In this document: positions 55,550-64,000 of the stretch, in pieces
How positions within the stretch are numbered: the first letter of the stretch is position 1
Layout: every line of letters begins with the position of its first letter
From: Pseudomonas sp. 5P_3.1_Bac2
GTDB lineage: Bacteria > Pseudomonadota > Gammaproteobacteria > Pseudomonadales > Pseudomonadaceae
Direction of reading: 5' to 3'
DNA length: 64,000 bases
NCBI RefSeq assembly: GCF_025465995.1
Contig: NZ_JANLNY010000002.1
Coordinates: 1-64,000 of the forward strand
The notes under the pieces: model-generated
What the model saw: only the letters and a program-made list of their open reading frames with translations
What the model was told of the DNA's origin: nothing
Database searches by the model: none
Translations under genes and position numbers: made by a program

Positions 55550-57013
55550 TTAATCCAAATCTGTGCCGTGGCGCGCCATGATGTGGCGCACAACGCTGTA
55601 ATCCTGCAGGGAGTCACTGGACAAGTCCTTGCCATAACCCGAGCGCTTAAGGCCGCCATGGGGCATTTCGCTGACCAAGGTGAAATGGGTGTTGATCCAA
55701 GTGCAGCCATAATGCAAACGGTTTGCCAGCTGCATGGCTTTGTCTAGATTCTGCGTCCACACCGAACTGGCCAAGCCGTATTCGCTGTCATTGGCCCAGT
55801 CCAGTGCTTGGCTGAGCTCATCAAAACGGGTCACTGAAACCACCGGACCGAACACTTCGCGCTGGACGATTTCATCGCTTTGTTTGCAGCCCGCGAGCAG
55901 GGTCGGTTGGTAATAGAAACCGGGCCCCGAGTGGACGGCTGCACCGGTGACCCGCTCAATATGCGGTTGGCTCAAGGCGCGCTCGACAAAGCTGGCGACA
56001 CGGTCGCGCTGACGTGCGCTGATGAGCGGGCCGAGTTCGTTATCGCTGTCTTTTTTGCGGGCAAAGCGCAGGCTGCTGACGGCCTCACCTAGGCGCTCGA
56101 CTAAGCGATCATGAATGCCCGCTTGGACGTAGAGGCGGCAGGCAGCGGTGCAATCTTGACCGGCGTTGTAATAGCCAAACTCGCGCACGCCTTTGACGAC
56201 CGCATCCAGGTCGGCGTCGTTGCAGATAATCACCGGAGCTTTGCCACCGAGCTCTAAGTGCGTGCGTTTGATGGTGCGTGAGGCTGCTTGGAGGATCTTC
56301 TGGCCGGTGACGATATCGCCGGTCAGCGACACCATGCGTACCTGCGGATGACTGACCAGCGGGCTGCCGATGGTATCGCCGGCGCCGCAAATAATATTCA
56401 ACACCCCGGCTGGCAGCAGGGCGGCCAAGGTCGGTGCCAACGCCAAAATACTTAAGGGCGTGTGTTCCGATGGCTTAAACACCAGGGTGTTACCGGCTGC
56501 GATGGCTGGGGCGATTTTCCATGCGGCCATCATCAGTGGGTAATTCCATGGTGCGATGGAGGCGACCAAGCCAATCGGGTCACGGCGTACCAAACTGGTA
56601 TGGCCGGGTAAATACTCACCGGCTAGTTGTCCCTGCTGGCAACGGATGGCGCCAGCAAAAAAACGAAACACGTCCACGGCGGCGGGAATATCGTCCTGCC
56701 TGGCTAAGTGCAGGGGTTTGCCGCAGTTGAGCGCCTCTAGAGCGGCTAGTTGCGCGCTCTGTTGCTCGATGGCGTCGGCGATTTGCAACAGCACCCGCGA
56801 ACGCTGCGCAGGAGTGGTGCGCGACCAACCGATAAAGGCTTGGCGTGCGGCAAAAATGGCTTGTTCTAGTTGCTCTAGAGACGCCTCGGCAATGCTGCAC
56901 AGGGCTTCACCCGTGGAGGGGTTGATTACGGTTTCTTGCGCGCCCTCACCGCGCTGCAACTGGCCATTGATTAGCAAGTCGGTGTTGTTGGAGGAGGCGA
57001 GGGCTGCCGTCAT
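55550..57013 (-). CDS. Second gamma-aminobutyraldehyde dehydrogenase-like ALDH
   Basis: Aldehyde dehydrogenase of 487 residues from ATG 57013 (a further ATG at 57052 is possible). It is closely similar to the dehydrogenase at 49921: both have [39 protein letters not shown] and EMPHGG. The catalytic Cys and the Glu in LELGGKAP are intact. The pair bracket the transporter, so this copy may take a related aldehyde, or the duplication may give dosage. It lies downstream of the LysR gene on the same strand. Confidence 0.85.
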   Translation of the reverse strand: MTAALASSNNTDLLINGQLQRGEGAQETVINPSTGEALCSIAEASLEQLEQAIFAARQAFIGWSRTTPAQRSRVLLQIADAIEQQSAQLAALEALNCGKPLHLARQDDIPAAVDVFRFFAGAIRCQQGQLAGEYLPGHTSLVRRDPIGLVASIAPWNYPLMMAAWKIAPAIAAGNTLVFKPSEHTPLSILALAPTLAALLPAGVLNIICGAGDTIGSPLVSHPQVRMVSLTGDIVTGQKILQAASRTIKRTHLELGGKAPVIICNDADLDAVVKGVREFGYYNAGQDCTAACRLYVQAGIHDRLVERLGEAVSSLRFARKKDSDNELGPLISARQRDRVASFVERALSQPHIERVTGAAVHSGPGFYYQPTLLAGCKQSDEIVQREVFGPVVSVTRFDELSQALDWANDSEYGLASSVWTQNLDKAMQLANRLHYGCTWINTHFTLVSEMPHGGLKRSGYGKDLSSDSLQDYSVVRHIMARHGTDLD

Positions 57014-57152
57014 CTTTTGCTTTCTTATGTTCGAGTGGTTGGCTTCAGGCATGCTGGGCGCGCTCCGCGACACAGGTCATACACAGGCTGGGTCTGAGAC
57101 TAGAGTTAGAGCCTGTGCACGACAATTTCTAATTATTAAAACTAGCCTTGAG

Positions 57153-58064
57153 TTAAATCGATACCTTGCGTGAATGCGGCTGCGCACGGGCCATCGACAG
57201 AAAAGGATCGACCAGTTGTGGGCGTGCCGCACCTCTGCGCCAGGCCAGACCGACATCCAGGGTGGCACCGAGATCAACGATGGGGCGTGCTTCAATGATG
57301 TCGCCCTCCAGTGACCAGGGTCGATAAGTCATATCTGGCTGGATCGATAAGCCTAATCCCGCGGCGACCAAGCTGCGCACCGCCTCCACCGAGGCCGTAC
57401 GCAAACTGACTTGCGGGCTCAGGCCGGCACGGGTCCAGATCCGCTGGGTATGCACGGCCATTTCATCGGCATTGAGCTGGATCAAGGGCTCGCGCGTTAC
57501 GTCCGCTAGGCTGATGCTGTCCCGTTCGAGGAGGGCATGCTGTGGTGGCAGCCACAGGCGATGGGGCGAGTGGGTCAGGACCTCGGTTTGCAGGGCGTGG
57601 CGGTCTTCGAGGTTGGACAAAATCAACACGCCAATATCGATCTCCCCGGCCACAAGCAGGTGTTCGATATAGCTGCGCTCATCTTCAACCACTCGGGTTT
57701 GCACATTGGGATAAGCGCGCTGAAAACGGGTGAGCAGGTCGGCTAGGTAATAACCGGCCACCAGGCTGGTCACGCCTAAGGTGAGATGGCCGGCGACTTG
57801 GTCGGTGCTCTGTTGCAGGCTGCGCTTGGCGTTATCCACTGAGGCCAGAATCAAGTGGGCTTGGCGCAGAAACTGGTGGCCCTGGTGGGTTAGCCCCATG
57901 CCTTTGGCATGGCGATTAAACAGGGTGACCTCTATTTCTTCTTCCAGGTGCTGGATCGCCAAAGTTAGAGTCGATTGGGAAACAAACACCGCTTGCGCCG
58001 CCGCCGAGATCGAGCCGGTCTCAGCCACCGCAATAAAGTAGCGAATCTGCCGCAGCGTCATCAT
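57153..58064 (-). CDS. LysR-type transcription regulator of the polyamine cluster
   Basis: 303-residue regulator with the N-terminal helix-turn-helix ISAAAQAVFVSQSTLTLAIQ (about 19-38) and a C-terminal effector domain. Two adjacent ATGs (58064 and 58061) could start it. It lies on the same strand as, and 139 bp upstream of, the second dehydrogenase, so it may be co-transcribed and is the obvious candidate controller of the catabolic cluster. Inducer unknown, presumably a polyamine or an aminoaldehyde. Confidence 0.86.
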   Translation of the reverse strand: MMTLRQIRYFIAVAETGSISAAAQAVFVSQSTLTLAIQHLEEEIEVTLFNRHAKGMGLTHQGHQFLRQAHLILASVDNAKRSLQQSTDQVAGHLTLGVTSLVAGYYLADLLTRFQRAYPNVQTRVVEDERSYIEHLLVAGEIDIGVLILSNLEDRHALQTEVLTHSPHRLWLPPQHALLERDSISLADVTREPLIQLNADEMAVHTQRIWTRAGLSPQVSLRTASVEAVRSLVAAGLGLSIQPDMTYRPWSLEGDIIEARPIVDLGATLDVGLAWRRGAARPQLVDPFLSMARAQPHSRKVSI

Positions 58065-59221
58065 CGCGTAGTGCCCTTTGCCTTTAGTTTTTATGAATGG
58101 CTTAACGCCTTATAGCGCTTTTTAAAGGATTGCTGGCACTTTGACTACTGAAGGTCAAGTTTTCAGGCGCGGCGTTTTTAGTGGGAACCGGTCTGAGCAG
58201 GAAGGGGCTGTGTTGTGGTCTTGGAACAGAGCTGCTCAGAGGAATGGGTCGGGGGTACGCCGTTAAAGTGGCTTGTAATACCTTAGTATTATTTAAATAT
58301 TGGCATTATGGTTGGCTGTAGAGTGTGGGCTGTATGGTTGTGAGGTTTTTTCCTGATAAAGCCTAGTGGCTAATCATGAGTCGCCCATCTTCGATGCAAT
58401 TAGTTGGCATCTGCTATACGGCGCGCAACATTGTAAGGGCTGTTTTATTAAGGGTATGAAGTTGTCTAAGCGCATGCAGTTATAATTTTTTGCTGTGGCT
58501 GTGTTCGCAAGAGATTTAGCTGCGCAGGGTAAAGCCTTACATGAGTCGGGCTTGTAATGGCAGTGCAGGTAATTAGTGGGTTGTTGAGAATAATTAGCTA
58601 TTGCCTGCACCATGCTAGCCTTGGTTCTTGGCTTAAGGGCTTGGGGTTGTCTGGACAGCAGGGCATCCGGCATGAAAGAATATTGCGTTTTTTGCATGGA
58701 TGTATTGCTAGGCTACAATTTAGTTAATTTCTTTTCAATATAGCTAGTGTCCAGTGAAGTGTCGGGTTGTCGGAATCCATGTTGTGCGGGGTTAGCTAGC
58801 TGCTGCATCGGATAGGGAGATTTTAGTGTCGACGATTCGGCTGGAGCCCGCTTTACAGCTTTAACCGCTATGGGGCTATCTTTTTCGCGCGTCATTAGTT
58901 GTGCTGTTGGTCCGACGTTTTTTATTAGCACGGCGAGGGCTGTCCTATGCGTCCAACTTCGTTCCTCAATTAGCTTCCCTAAGCCGGGTCTGTGGGTGAG
59001 TGATTTCTTGAGCGATATTTTTCGCTTGCACGGCACGATGCTTGCTAGTAGCTGTCTAATAGCGCGGCTGTGTGTTTGCATGGTTTAGAGCAGTTGGCAT
59101 CTTCGTGCTGGAGTGCATTGATGTTGTAGGACTTTTCTCGTGAAAGAGGCTTGCCTCTCCCGGTTGTTGATTCACTGCGCCGTGCTGCTCCTCGACGTTA
59201 CAAGGTTTAGAGATTTTGCTT
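58065..59221. other. Long AT-richer intergenic region before the rhamnose operon
   Basis: 1.16 kb without a supported gene. Base composition is visibly lower in GC than the flanks. Small palindromes occur (AATAC-CTTA-GTATT at 58277-58290; AGAGGC-TT-GCCTCT at 59145-59158, about 65 bp before the glycosyltransferase). A 122-codon open frame on the minus strand (58713-59081) has no Shine-Dalgarno and no recognisable motif. I see no JUMPStart/ops element. The region probably holds the promoter and leader of the following operon and may be a remnant of horizontally acquired DNA. Confidence 0.5.
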
Positions 59222-60256
59222 ATGGAAGCTTCAACAGATTCGCGAAGTCACCACCAGGCGCGGTTTGTCCCTGATGCGGCAAGTGCACTGTCGATTCAGG
59301 CTGGTATTTCGCAGGCTTGGGCGCAAGCAAGTAGCCAGGCTTCTGTTGCGATCTTGATGTGTACGTACAATGGTGAAAGCTATCTTGCCGAGCAGCTGGA
59401 TTCCTTTGCCCAGCAGACTCATAAAAACTGGTGCTTGTGGGTGTCGGATGACAACTCTCACGACCGCTCGCTGGAAATTCTAAAAGCCTATTCGGCGCGT
59501 TGGGATCAGGATTCTCTTGAGGTCCAGTCAGGACCGCAGCGTGGTTTCGTAGCTAATTTCCTATCCCTTACTTGCAGCCCTGAAATAGACGCTGAGTTTT
59601 TCGCTTGGTCTGACCAGGACGATATTTGGCAAGCCAACAAGCTTGAGGTTGCATTGGATTGGTTGCAGCGCATTCCGGCAGATGTACCGGCGCTTTATTG
59701 CGGGCGTACACAAATCGTGCGCAGTGACGGCCACGTGCTGGGTATGTCGCCCAAGTTTGGTTTGCCAACAAGTTTCGCCAATGCCTTGGTGCAAAGCATT
59801 GCCGGTGGTAACACTATGGTGTTTAACCGGGCTGCGCGAGAGCTTATCCGTGAAGCGGGGGCGGAAGTTGAAGTGCCTTCCCATGATTGGTGGCTTTATC
59901 AGTTAGTTTCTGGGGCGGGCGGCAAAGTTTGTTACGACCCGCAGCCACTTGTGCATTACCGTCAACACGATGAAAACATTATTGGCAGTAACGCAGGTTG
60001 CATTGCGCGCTTACGGCGAATGAGTCTGCTGTTTAAGGGTCGCTTCGTTGAGTGGAATGAACTAAATATCAGCGCGCTTGAACGCATGCATCACCGCTTG
60101 ACACCTGAAAATCAGCGCATCTTGGACCTTTTCAAGGCCGCGCGCGGTCAATGGCTACCTCAACGAGTGCTGGGAATCGTGCGAGCACGTCTTTATCGAC
60201 AGACGTTCTTGGACAGCCTCGGCCTATATTTAGCAACACTACTGAAAAAGATCTGA
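59222..60256 (+). CDS. Family 2 glycosyltransferase (probable rhamnosyltransferase)
   Basis: 344 residues from ATG 59222 (a TTG two codons earlier is possible). The nucleotide-binding start MCTYNGESYLAEQLDSFAQQ and acidic DDNSHD and SDQDDIW motifs are those of GT-A family 2 enzymes, close in style to rhamnosyltransferases of O-antigen clusters (RfbF/RgpF-like). It lies 3 nt before rfbB, so it is co-transcribed with dTDP-rhamnose synthesis, supporting a rhamnosyl donor. Confidence 0.83.
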   Translation: MEASTDSRSHHQARFVPDAASALSIQAGISQAWAQASSQASVAILMCTYNGESYLAEQLDSFAQQTHKNWCLWVSDDNSHDRSLEILKAYSARWDQDSLEVQSGPQRGFVANFLSLTCSPEIDAEFFAWSDQDDIWQANKLEVALDWLQRIPADVPALYCGRTQIVRSDGHVLGMSPKFGLPTSFANALVQSIAGGNTMVFNRAARELIREAGAEVEVPSHDWWLYQLVSGAGGKVCYDPQPLVHYRQHDENIIGSNAGCIARLRRMSLLFKGRFVEWNELNISALERMHHRLTPENQRILDLFKAARGQWLPQRVLGIVRARLYRQTFLDSLGLYLATLLKKI

Positions 60257-60259
60257 CTT

Positions 60260-61330
60260 ATGACCATCTTAGTAACGGGCGGTGCTGGTTTTATTGGGGC
60301 TAACTTTGTCTTGGACTGGGTTGCACACAGTGATGAGGCTGTGATCAACCTAGACAAACTGACGTACGCGGGGAATCTGGAAAACCTCGCCGGTCTTGAT
60401 GGTAACGCGCAGCATATTTTTGTCCGTGGCGACATCGCTGACGGCGCCCTGATTGAACGCCTGCTGGCAGAGCATCAACCCCGTGCAGTGCTCAATTTCG
60501 CCGCAGAGTCCCATGTTGATCGCTCGATCCATGGCCCGGAAGACTTTATTCAAACCAATATCGTTGGCACCTTCCGTTTGCTGGAGTCCGTACGGGCTTA
60601 TTGGAAGGGGCTTGGCAGCGCTGCGCAACAAGCCTTCCGCTTCCTACACGTATCGACTGACGAGGTTTACGGTTCGCTGGCTAAAGACGATCCGGCCTTT
60701 ACTGAAGAGCATCAGTACGAACCCAATAGCCCTTATTCGGCGAGCAAGGCAGCCAGTGATCACTTGGTCCGTGCTTATCACCACACCTATGGTTTGCCGG
60801 TGTTGACCACCAACTGCTCGAATAACTACGGCCCTTACCATTTCCCGGAAAAGCTGATCCCGTTGATGATCGTTAATGCTTTAGCCGGCAAGGCGTTGCC
60901 TATCTATGGGGATGGCCAGCAAGTACGTGACTGGCTCTACGTGAAAGACCATTGCAGCGCTATTCGCCGTGTGCTCGAAGCAGGAACAGTGGGTGAGGTC
61001 TACAACGTCGGGGGTTGGAACGAGAAACCCAACTTGGAGATTGTGCACACCGTTTGTGCGTTGCTCGATGAGTTGCGTCCGCGTGCTGACGGCAAGGCCT
61101 ATCAAGAGCAAATCACCTATGTGGCTGATCGCCCTGGCCACGACCGCCGCTATGCCATTGATGCGCGCAAGCTGGAGCGCGACCTAGGTTGGAAGCCTGC
61201 GCAAACCTTTGAAACTGGCATCCGTAAGACGGTGCAGTGGTACTTGGAAAACCAAGCCTGGGTCAGCAATATCCAGTCCGGCGCATACCTTGAGTGGGTC
61301 GAGAAAAACTACGCTGAGCGCGTCCAGTGA
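60260..61330 (+). CDS. rfbB: dTDP-glucose 4,6-dehydratase
   Basis: Second step of dTDP-L-rhamnose synthesis: converts dTDP-glucose to the 4-keto-6-deoxy sugar. It has 356 residues. The Rossmann motif GGAGFIG (7-13), catalytic STDEVYG (Thr/Asp/Glu) and YSASKAASD (Tyr/Lys) are intact. It overlaps rfbD by 4 nt. The order B-D-A-C is the same as rmlBDAC of pseudomonads. Confidence 0.96.
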   Translation: MTILVTGGAGFIGANFVLDWVAHSDEAVINLDKLTYAGNLENLAGLDGNAQHIFVRGDIADGALIERLLAEHQPRAVLNFAAESHVDRSIHGPEDFIQTNIVGTFRLLESVRAYWKGLGSAAQQAFRFLHVSTDEVYGSLAKDDPAFTEEHQYEPNSPYSASKAASDHLVRAYHHTYGLPVLTTNCSNNYGPYHFPEKLIPLMIVNALAGKALPIYGDGQQVRDWLYVKDHCSAIRRVLEAGTVGEVYNVGGWNEKPNLEIVHTVCALLDELRPRADGKAYQEQITYVADRPGHDRRYAIDARKLERDLGWKPAQTFETGIRKTVQWYLENQAWVSNIQSGAYLEWVEKNYAERVQ

Positions 61331-62229
61331 AGATTCTGCTACTCGGCAAAAATGGTCAGGTCGGTTGGGAGCTGCAGCGTAGTTTGGCGCCCTTGGGGGA
61401 GCTGGTTACGCTGGATAGCAAAAGTACGGCCTATTGCGGCGATTTAGCGAACTTGCAGGGCTTGGCGCAGGCCGTGCGCGATATTGCTCCGGATGTGATC
61501 GTCAATGCGGCGGCTTATACCGCAGTGGACAAGGCCGAAACTGATGTCGTTCAGGCGCGTTTGGTGAATGCCGAGGCGGCGCAAGTTTTGGCCCGTGAGG
61601 CCAAGCAGTTGGGCGCCTTATTGGTGCATTACTCCACTGACTATGTGTTCCCTGGTGATGGGCAAAATCCATGGTATGAAACCGACGCAGTGGCGCCGCT
61701 AAATGCCTATGGTTTAACCAAGCTGGAAGGTGAGCAAGCGATCCAAGCCAGTGGTTGTACCCATCTGATCTTTCGCACCAGTTGGGTGTACGCCGCGCGT
61801 GGCAATAACTTTGCCAAGACCATGCTTAAGCTGGCGCGCGAGCGTGATGCGCTGAATGTAATCAATGACCAATTTGGTGTGCCTACTGGTGCCGAGTTGC
61901 TGGCTGATGTCAGCGCCCATGCTATCCGCGCGACCCTTAAGGACTCCCGCTTAGGCGGCTTATATCACCTCGCTCCTGCGGGGGAGACCAATTGGTACGA
62001 CTACGCCCGGTTTGTCCTGGAACAGGCTCAGGCTGCAGGCGTCGCGCTGCGTGTTAACCCCGAGCAGGTCGGGGCAATTGCCACTGAGGCTTATCCCACT
62101 CCCGCTAAACGGCCGAAAAACTCGCGCCTCAGTACACAGAAACTGCAACAGACATTCGCCCTGAATTTGCCGCAATGGCAGCAAGGTGTTGCCCGTATGC
62201 TTCAAGAAATTTTAGAGACGACAACATGA
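61327..62229 (+). CDS. rfbD: dTDP-4-dehydrorhamnose reductase
   Basis: Last step of dTDP-L-rhamnose synthesis, using NAD(P)H. It has 300 residues; the N-terminal glycine motif is [10 protein letters not shown], and the catalytic [10 protein letters not shown] and [10 protein letters not shown] motifs are present. The start is GTG at 61327 inside the rfbB stop (GTGA), and its own stop overlaps rfbA by ATGA, so coupling is tight on both sides. Confidence 0.95.
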   Translation: MKILLLGKNGQVGWELQRSLAPLGELVTLDSKSTAYCGDLANLQGLAQAVRDIAPDVIVNAAAYTAVDKAETDVVQARLVNAEAAQVLAREAKQLGALLVHYSTDYVFPGDGQNPWYETDAVAPLNAYGLTKLEGEQAIQASGCTHLIFRTSWVYAARGNNFAKTMLKLARERDALNVINDQFGVPTGAELLADVSAHAIRATLKDSRLGGLYHLAPAGETNWYDYARFVLEQAQAAGVALRVNPEQVGAIATEAYPTPAKRPKNSRLSTQKLQQTFALNLPQWQQGVARMLQEILETTT

Positions 62230-63110
62230 TCAAGCGTAAAGGCATCATTCTGGCCGGTGGTTCTGGCACTCGCTTACACCCGGCTACCCTGGCTATCTCC
62301 AAACAGTTGTTGCCGGTTTACGATAAGCCGATGATTTACTACCCGCTCACCACCCTGATGCTGGCCGGTATCCGCGATATTTTGATTATCTCTACGCCGC
62401 AAGATACCCCGCGCTTTGAGCAACTACTGGGTGATGGTAACCAGTGGGGGTTGAATATCTCCTACGCGGTTCAGGCCTCTCCGGATGGCTTGGCGCAGGC
62501 TTTTATTATCGGCGAAGAATTTATTGGTAACGACCTAAGCGCTCTGGTGCTGGGCGACAACATCTACCACGGTCATCAGTTTAACGAATTACTCGGTAGC
62601 GCCATGGCGCGTACTGAGGGAGCCTCGGTGTTTGCCTATCATGTGCAAGATCCAGAGCGCTATGGTGTTGTTGAGTTTGACAGCCAAGGCAAGGCCATAA
62701 GTTTGGAAGAGAAGCCAAACAATCCTAAATCCAACTATGCGGTGACGGGCCTGTATTTCTACGATAACCAAGTGGTTGATGTGGCTAAGAGTATAAAGCC
62801 CTCGCCGCGTGGTGAGCTTGAGATTACTGATGTCAACAGGATCTATTTGGAACAATCCAAGTTGTCCGTAGAAATCATGGGGCGTGGTTACGCTTGGTTA
62901 GACACTGGCACACACGACTCACTGCTCGAAGCCAGTCACTTTATCGCCACTTTGGAACACCGTCAGGGCCTGAAAGTAGCATGCCCAGAAGAGGTAGCAT
63001 TCCGGCAGAAGTGGATTACTGCTGAGCAGTTAGAGAAGCTGTCTGCGCCTTTGCTTAAAAATGGCTACGGTCAGTACCTCAAGCGTCTATTGCAAGAGAC
63101 AGTTTACTAA
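62226..63110 (+). CDS. rfbA: Glucose-1-phosphate thymidylyltransferase
   Basis: First step of dTDP-L-rhamnose synthesis: glucose-1-phosphate plus dTTP to dTDP-glucose. It has 294 residues from ATG 62226 ([14 protein letters not shown]), overlapping the rfbD stop by 4 nt; an upstream ATG at 62175 lies inside rfbD. Nucleotide-binding [11 protein letters not shown] and [15 protein letters not shown] are typical. Confidence 0.96.
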   Translation: MIKRKGIILAGGSGTRLHPATLAISKQLLPVYDKPMIYYPLTTLMLAGIRDILIISTPQDTPRFEQLLGDGNQWGLNISYAVQASPDGLAQAFIIGEEFIGNDLSALVLGDNIYHGHQFNELLGSAMARTEGASVFAYHVQDPERYGVVEFDSQGKAISLEEKPNNPKSNYAVTGLYFYDNQVVDVAKSIKPSPRGELEITDVNRIYLEQSKLSVEIMGRGYAWLDTGTHDSLLEASHFIATLEHRQGLKVACPEEVAFRQKWITAEQLEKLSAPLLKNGYGQYLKRLLQETVY

Positions 63111-63655
63111 TGAGGGTCACTCCTTTAGCAATTAACGACGTATTCCTCCTTGAGCCCAAAGTGTTTGGTGACGAGCGCGGCTTCTTTTTTGAAAGCTTCA
63201 ACCAGCAGCAATTTGAGCAGGCGATTGGGCGTGCGGTCACGTTCGTCCAAGATAACCATTCGCGCTCAGTCAAAGGCGTGCTGCGGGGATTGCATTATCA
63301 AATCGAGCAACCTCAGGGTAAGTTGGTACGTGTCGTTCAGGGTGAAGTATTTGATGTCGCAGTAGACCTGCGGCGCCATTCAGCCACTTTCGGTAAATGG
63401 GTCGGTGCGCACCTATCGGCTGAAAACAAACACCAACTTTGGGTGCCTGAAGGCTTTGCCCACGGTTTTGTGGTTTTGTCGGAAACGGCTGAGTTCCTCT
63501 ACAAAACCACGGACTATTACGCGCCTGCGCATGAACGCTGTGTTATCTGGAATGATCCGCAAATAAACATCCAGTGGCCGATTGAGCTTCCCCCTTCTCT
63601 TTCCGCGAAGGATAAGGAAGGTAAAAATTTGGCAGAGGCAGACGTATTTAGCTAA
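63110..63655 (+). CDS. rfbC: dTDP-4-dehydrorhamnose 3,5-epimerase
   Basis: Third step of dTDP-L-rhamnose synthesis, a cupin-fold epimerase. It has 181 residues; the signature NHSRSVKGVLRGLHYQ contains the catalytic His, and GFAHGFVVLS and KTTDYY follow. Its ATG shares one base with the rfbA stop (TAATG). Last recognisable gene of the operon in the window. Confidence 0.95.
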   Translation: MRVTPLAINDVFLLEPKVFGDERGFFFESFNQQQFEQAIGRAVTFVQDNHSRSVKGVLRGLHYQIEQPQGKLVRVVQGEVFDVAVDLRRHSATFGKWVGAHLSAENKHQLWVPEGFAHGFVVLSETAEFLYKTTDYYAPAHERCVIWNDPQINIQWPIELPPSLSAKDKEGKNLAEADVFS

Positions 63656-64000
63656 GTGACCGTCTGGCATTTGTCCAGACGCATCACTATATCGTGGCGG
63701 GGTATATGCCTGCATTTGGTGATTGAGCGCTAGATTCTATTTTGCGCAGTGTGATAACTGCTTTCGCTCTCCTGTGGCACTTATCCCATAAGGTACTGCC
63801 CCAAAGCGACGCGCTCCTAAGGGGCTTAGGCTGTTTTTAGTCATGTGTATTTGATTCAGTTTGAACTGGGTTGATAACTTTAGGGCGACATCCTCGAACA
63901 ACTACTATAACGCGCCAGCTTCTGGCGCGTAATAGTTTATGGCAGGGCAATTAGCTAGCCGCTAAGTTGCCGGCTGCATTGCTGTTGCGGTTGGAGATCA
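63656..64000. other. Gene-free end of the window with one long inverted repeat
   Basis: No gene supported. An imperfect 15-bp stem at 63904-63936 has arms ACTAT-A-ACGCGCCAG and CTGGCGCGT-A-ATAGT around a CTT loop. It may be a delayed terminator of the rml operon or a repeat element; the T-run after it is short. Confidence 0.45.

Noticed and set aside
58713-59081. 122-codon minus-strand open frame in the gap before the rhamnose operon
   Set aside because: No Shine-Dalgarno before its ATG and no recognisable motif; it lies in an AT-richer region where chance frames are short but possible.

Overview
This window comes from a high-GC gammaproteobacterium of the Pseudomonas group. The evidence is a run of recognisable Pseudomonas genes in familiar local orders: mexVW; the icmP iron cluster next to bifA; sodB-argO-argP; algW-nif3-cysD-cysNC-yhcB-trpS-zapE; and rmlBDAC. 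From memory these match two separate blocks of the P. aeruginosa PAO1 map (about PA4375 to PA4360 and PA4446 to PA4438), joined here at about 18.5 kb. That synteny is recall, not a computed alignment. I see no rRNA, tRNA, CRISPR array, transposase, integrase or phage gene.

Layout. (1) 0-4.2 kb: RND efflux pump mexV-mexW. (2) 4.4-9.6 kb: periplasmic iron-acquisition set (DUF1513 Tat protein, two imelysin-family lipoproteins, DUF1111 di-heme protein), with a Fur-like site upstream of icmP. (3) 9.7-11.8 kb: bifA, a c-di-GMP phosphodiesterase. (4) 12-14 kb: an Amt ammonium transporter coupled to an uncharacterised gene. (5) 14-18.5 kb: sodB, the divergent argO/argP pair, an SDR oxidoreductase and a membrane-anchored coiled-coil protein. 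(6) 18.5-30.2 kb: algW, a Nif3-like gene, sulfate activation (cysD, cysNC), zapG/yhcB, a hydrolase, trpS, zapE and an RhlE-type helicase. This block is interrupted by two arrays of tandem compound palindromes, with a period of 143 bp after cysNC and about 140 bp after trpS. (7) 30.3-49.8 kb: mixed accessory and housekeeping genes, including a lipase-like protein, a methyltransferase, a REC-CheC/PAS signalling pair, a flavoprotein, an aminotransferase, an HPP-family/TetR divergent pair with a clear operator, a PAS-GGDEF-EAL protein, a chemoreceptor, GST, nitrilase, HDAC-like deacetylase, tesB, HAD phosphatase, cueR, hemerythrin and an MFS transporter. (8) 49.9-58.1 kb: a ydcSTUVW-like polyamine/putrescine ABC transporter with aminobutyraldehyde-type dehydrogenases at both ends and a LysR gene. 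(9) 58.1-64 kb: a long AT-richer gene-free leader, then a glycosyltransferase and rmlBDAC for dTDP-L-rhamnose, with overlapping genes, followed by a gene-free end.

How the genes work together. Sulfate activation and rhamnose synthesis are textbook operons. The iron cluster and the polyamine cluster are each a transcription unit for capture and oxidation of one substrate class. c-di-GMP and chemosensory proteins (bifA, PAS-GGDEF-EAL, MCP, REC-CheC) are scattered, and no histidine kinase is present in the window. The least explained elements are the two palindromic tandem arrays, which share a modular design and exchange parts, the terminator-like hairpin touching the ribosome-binding site of the GGDEF-EAL gene, and the orphan REC-CheC/PAS pair.
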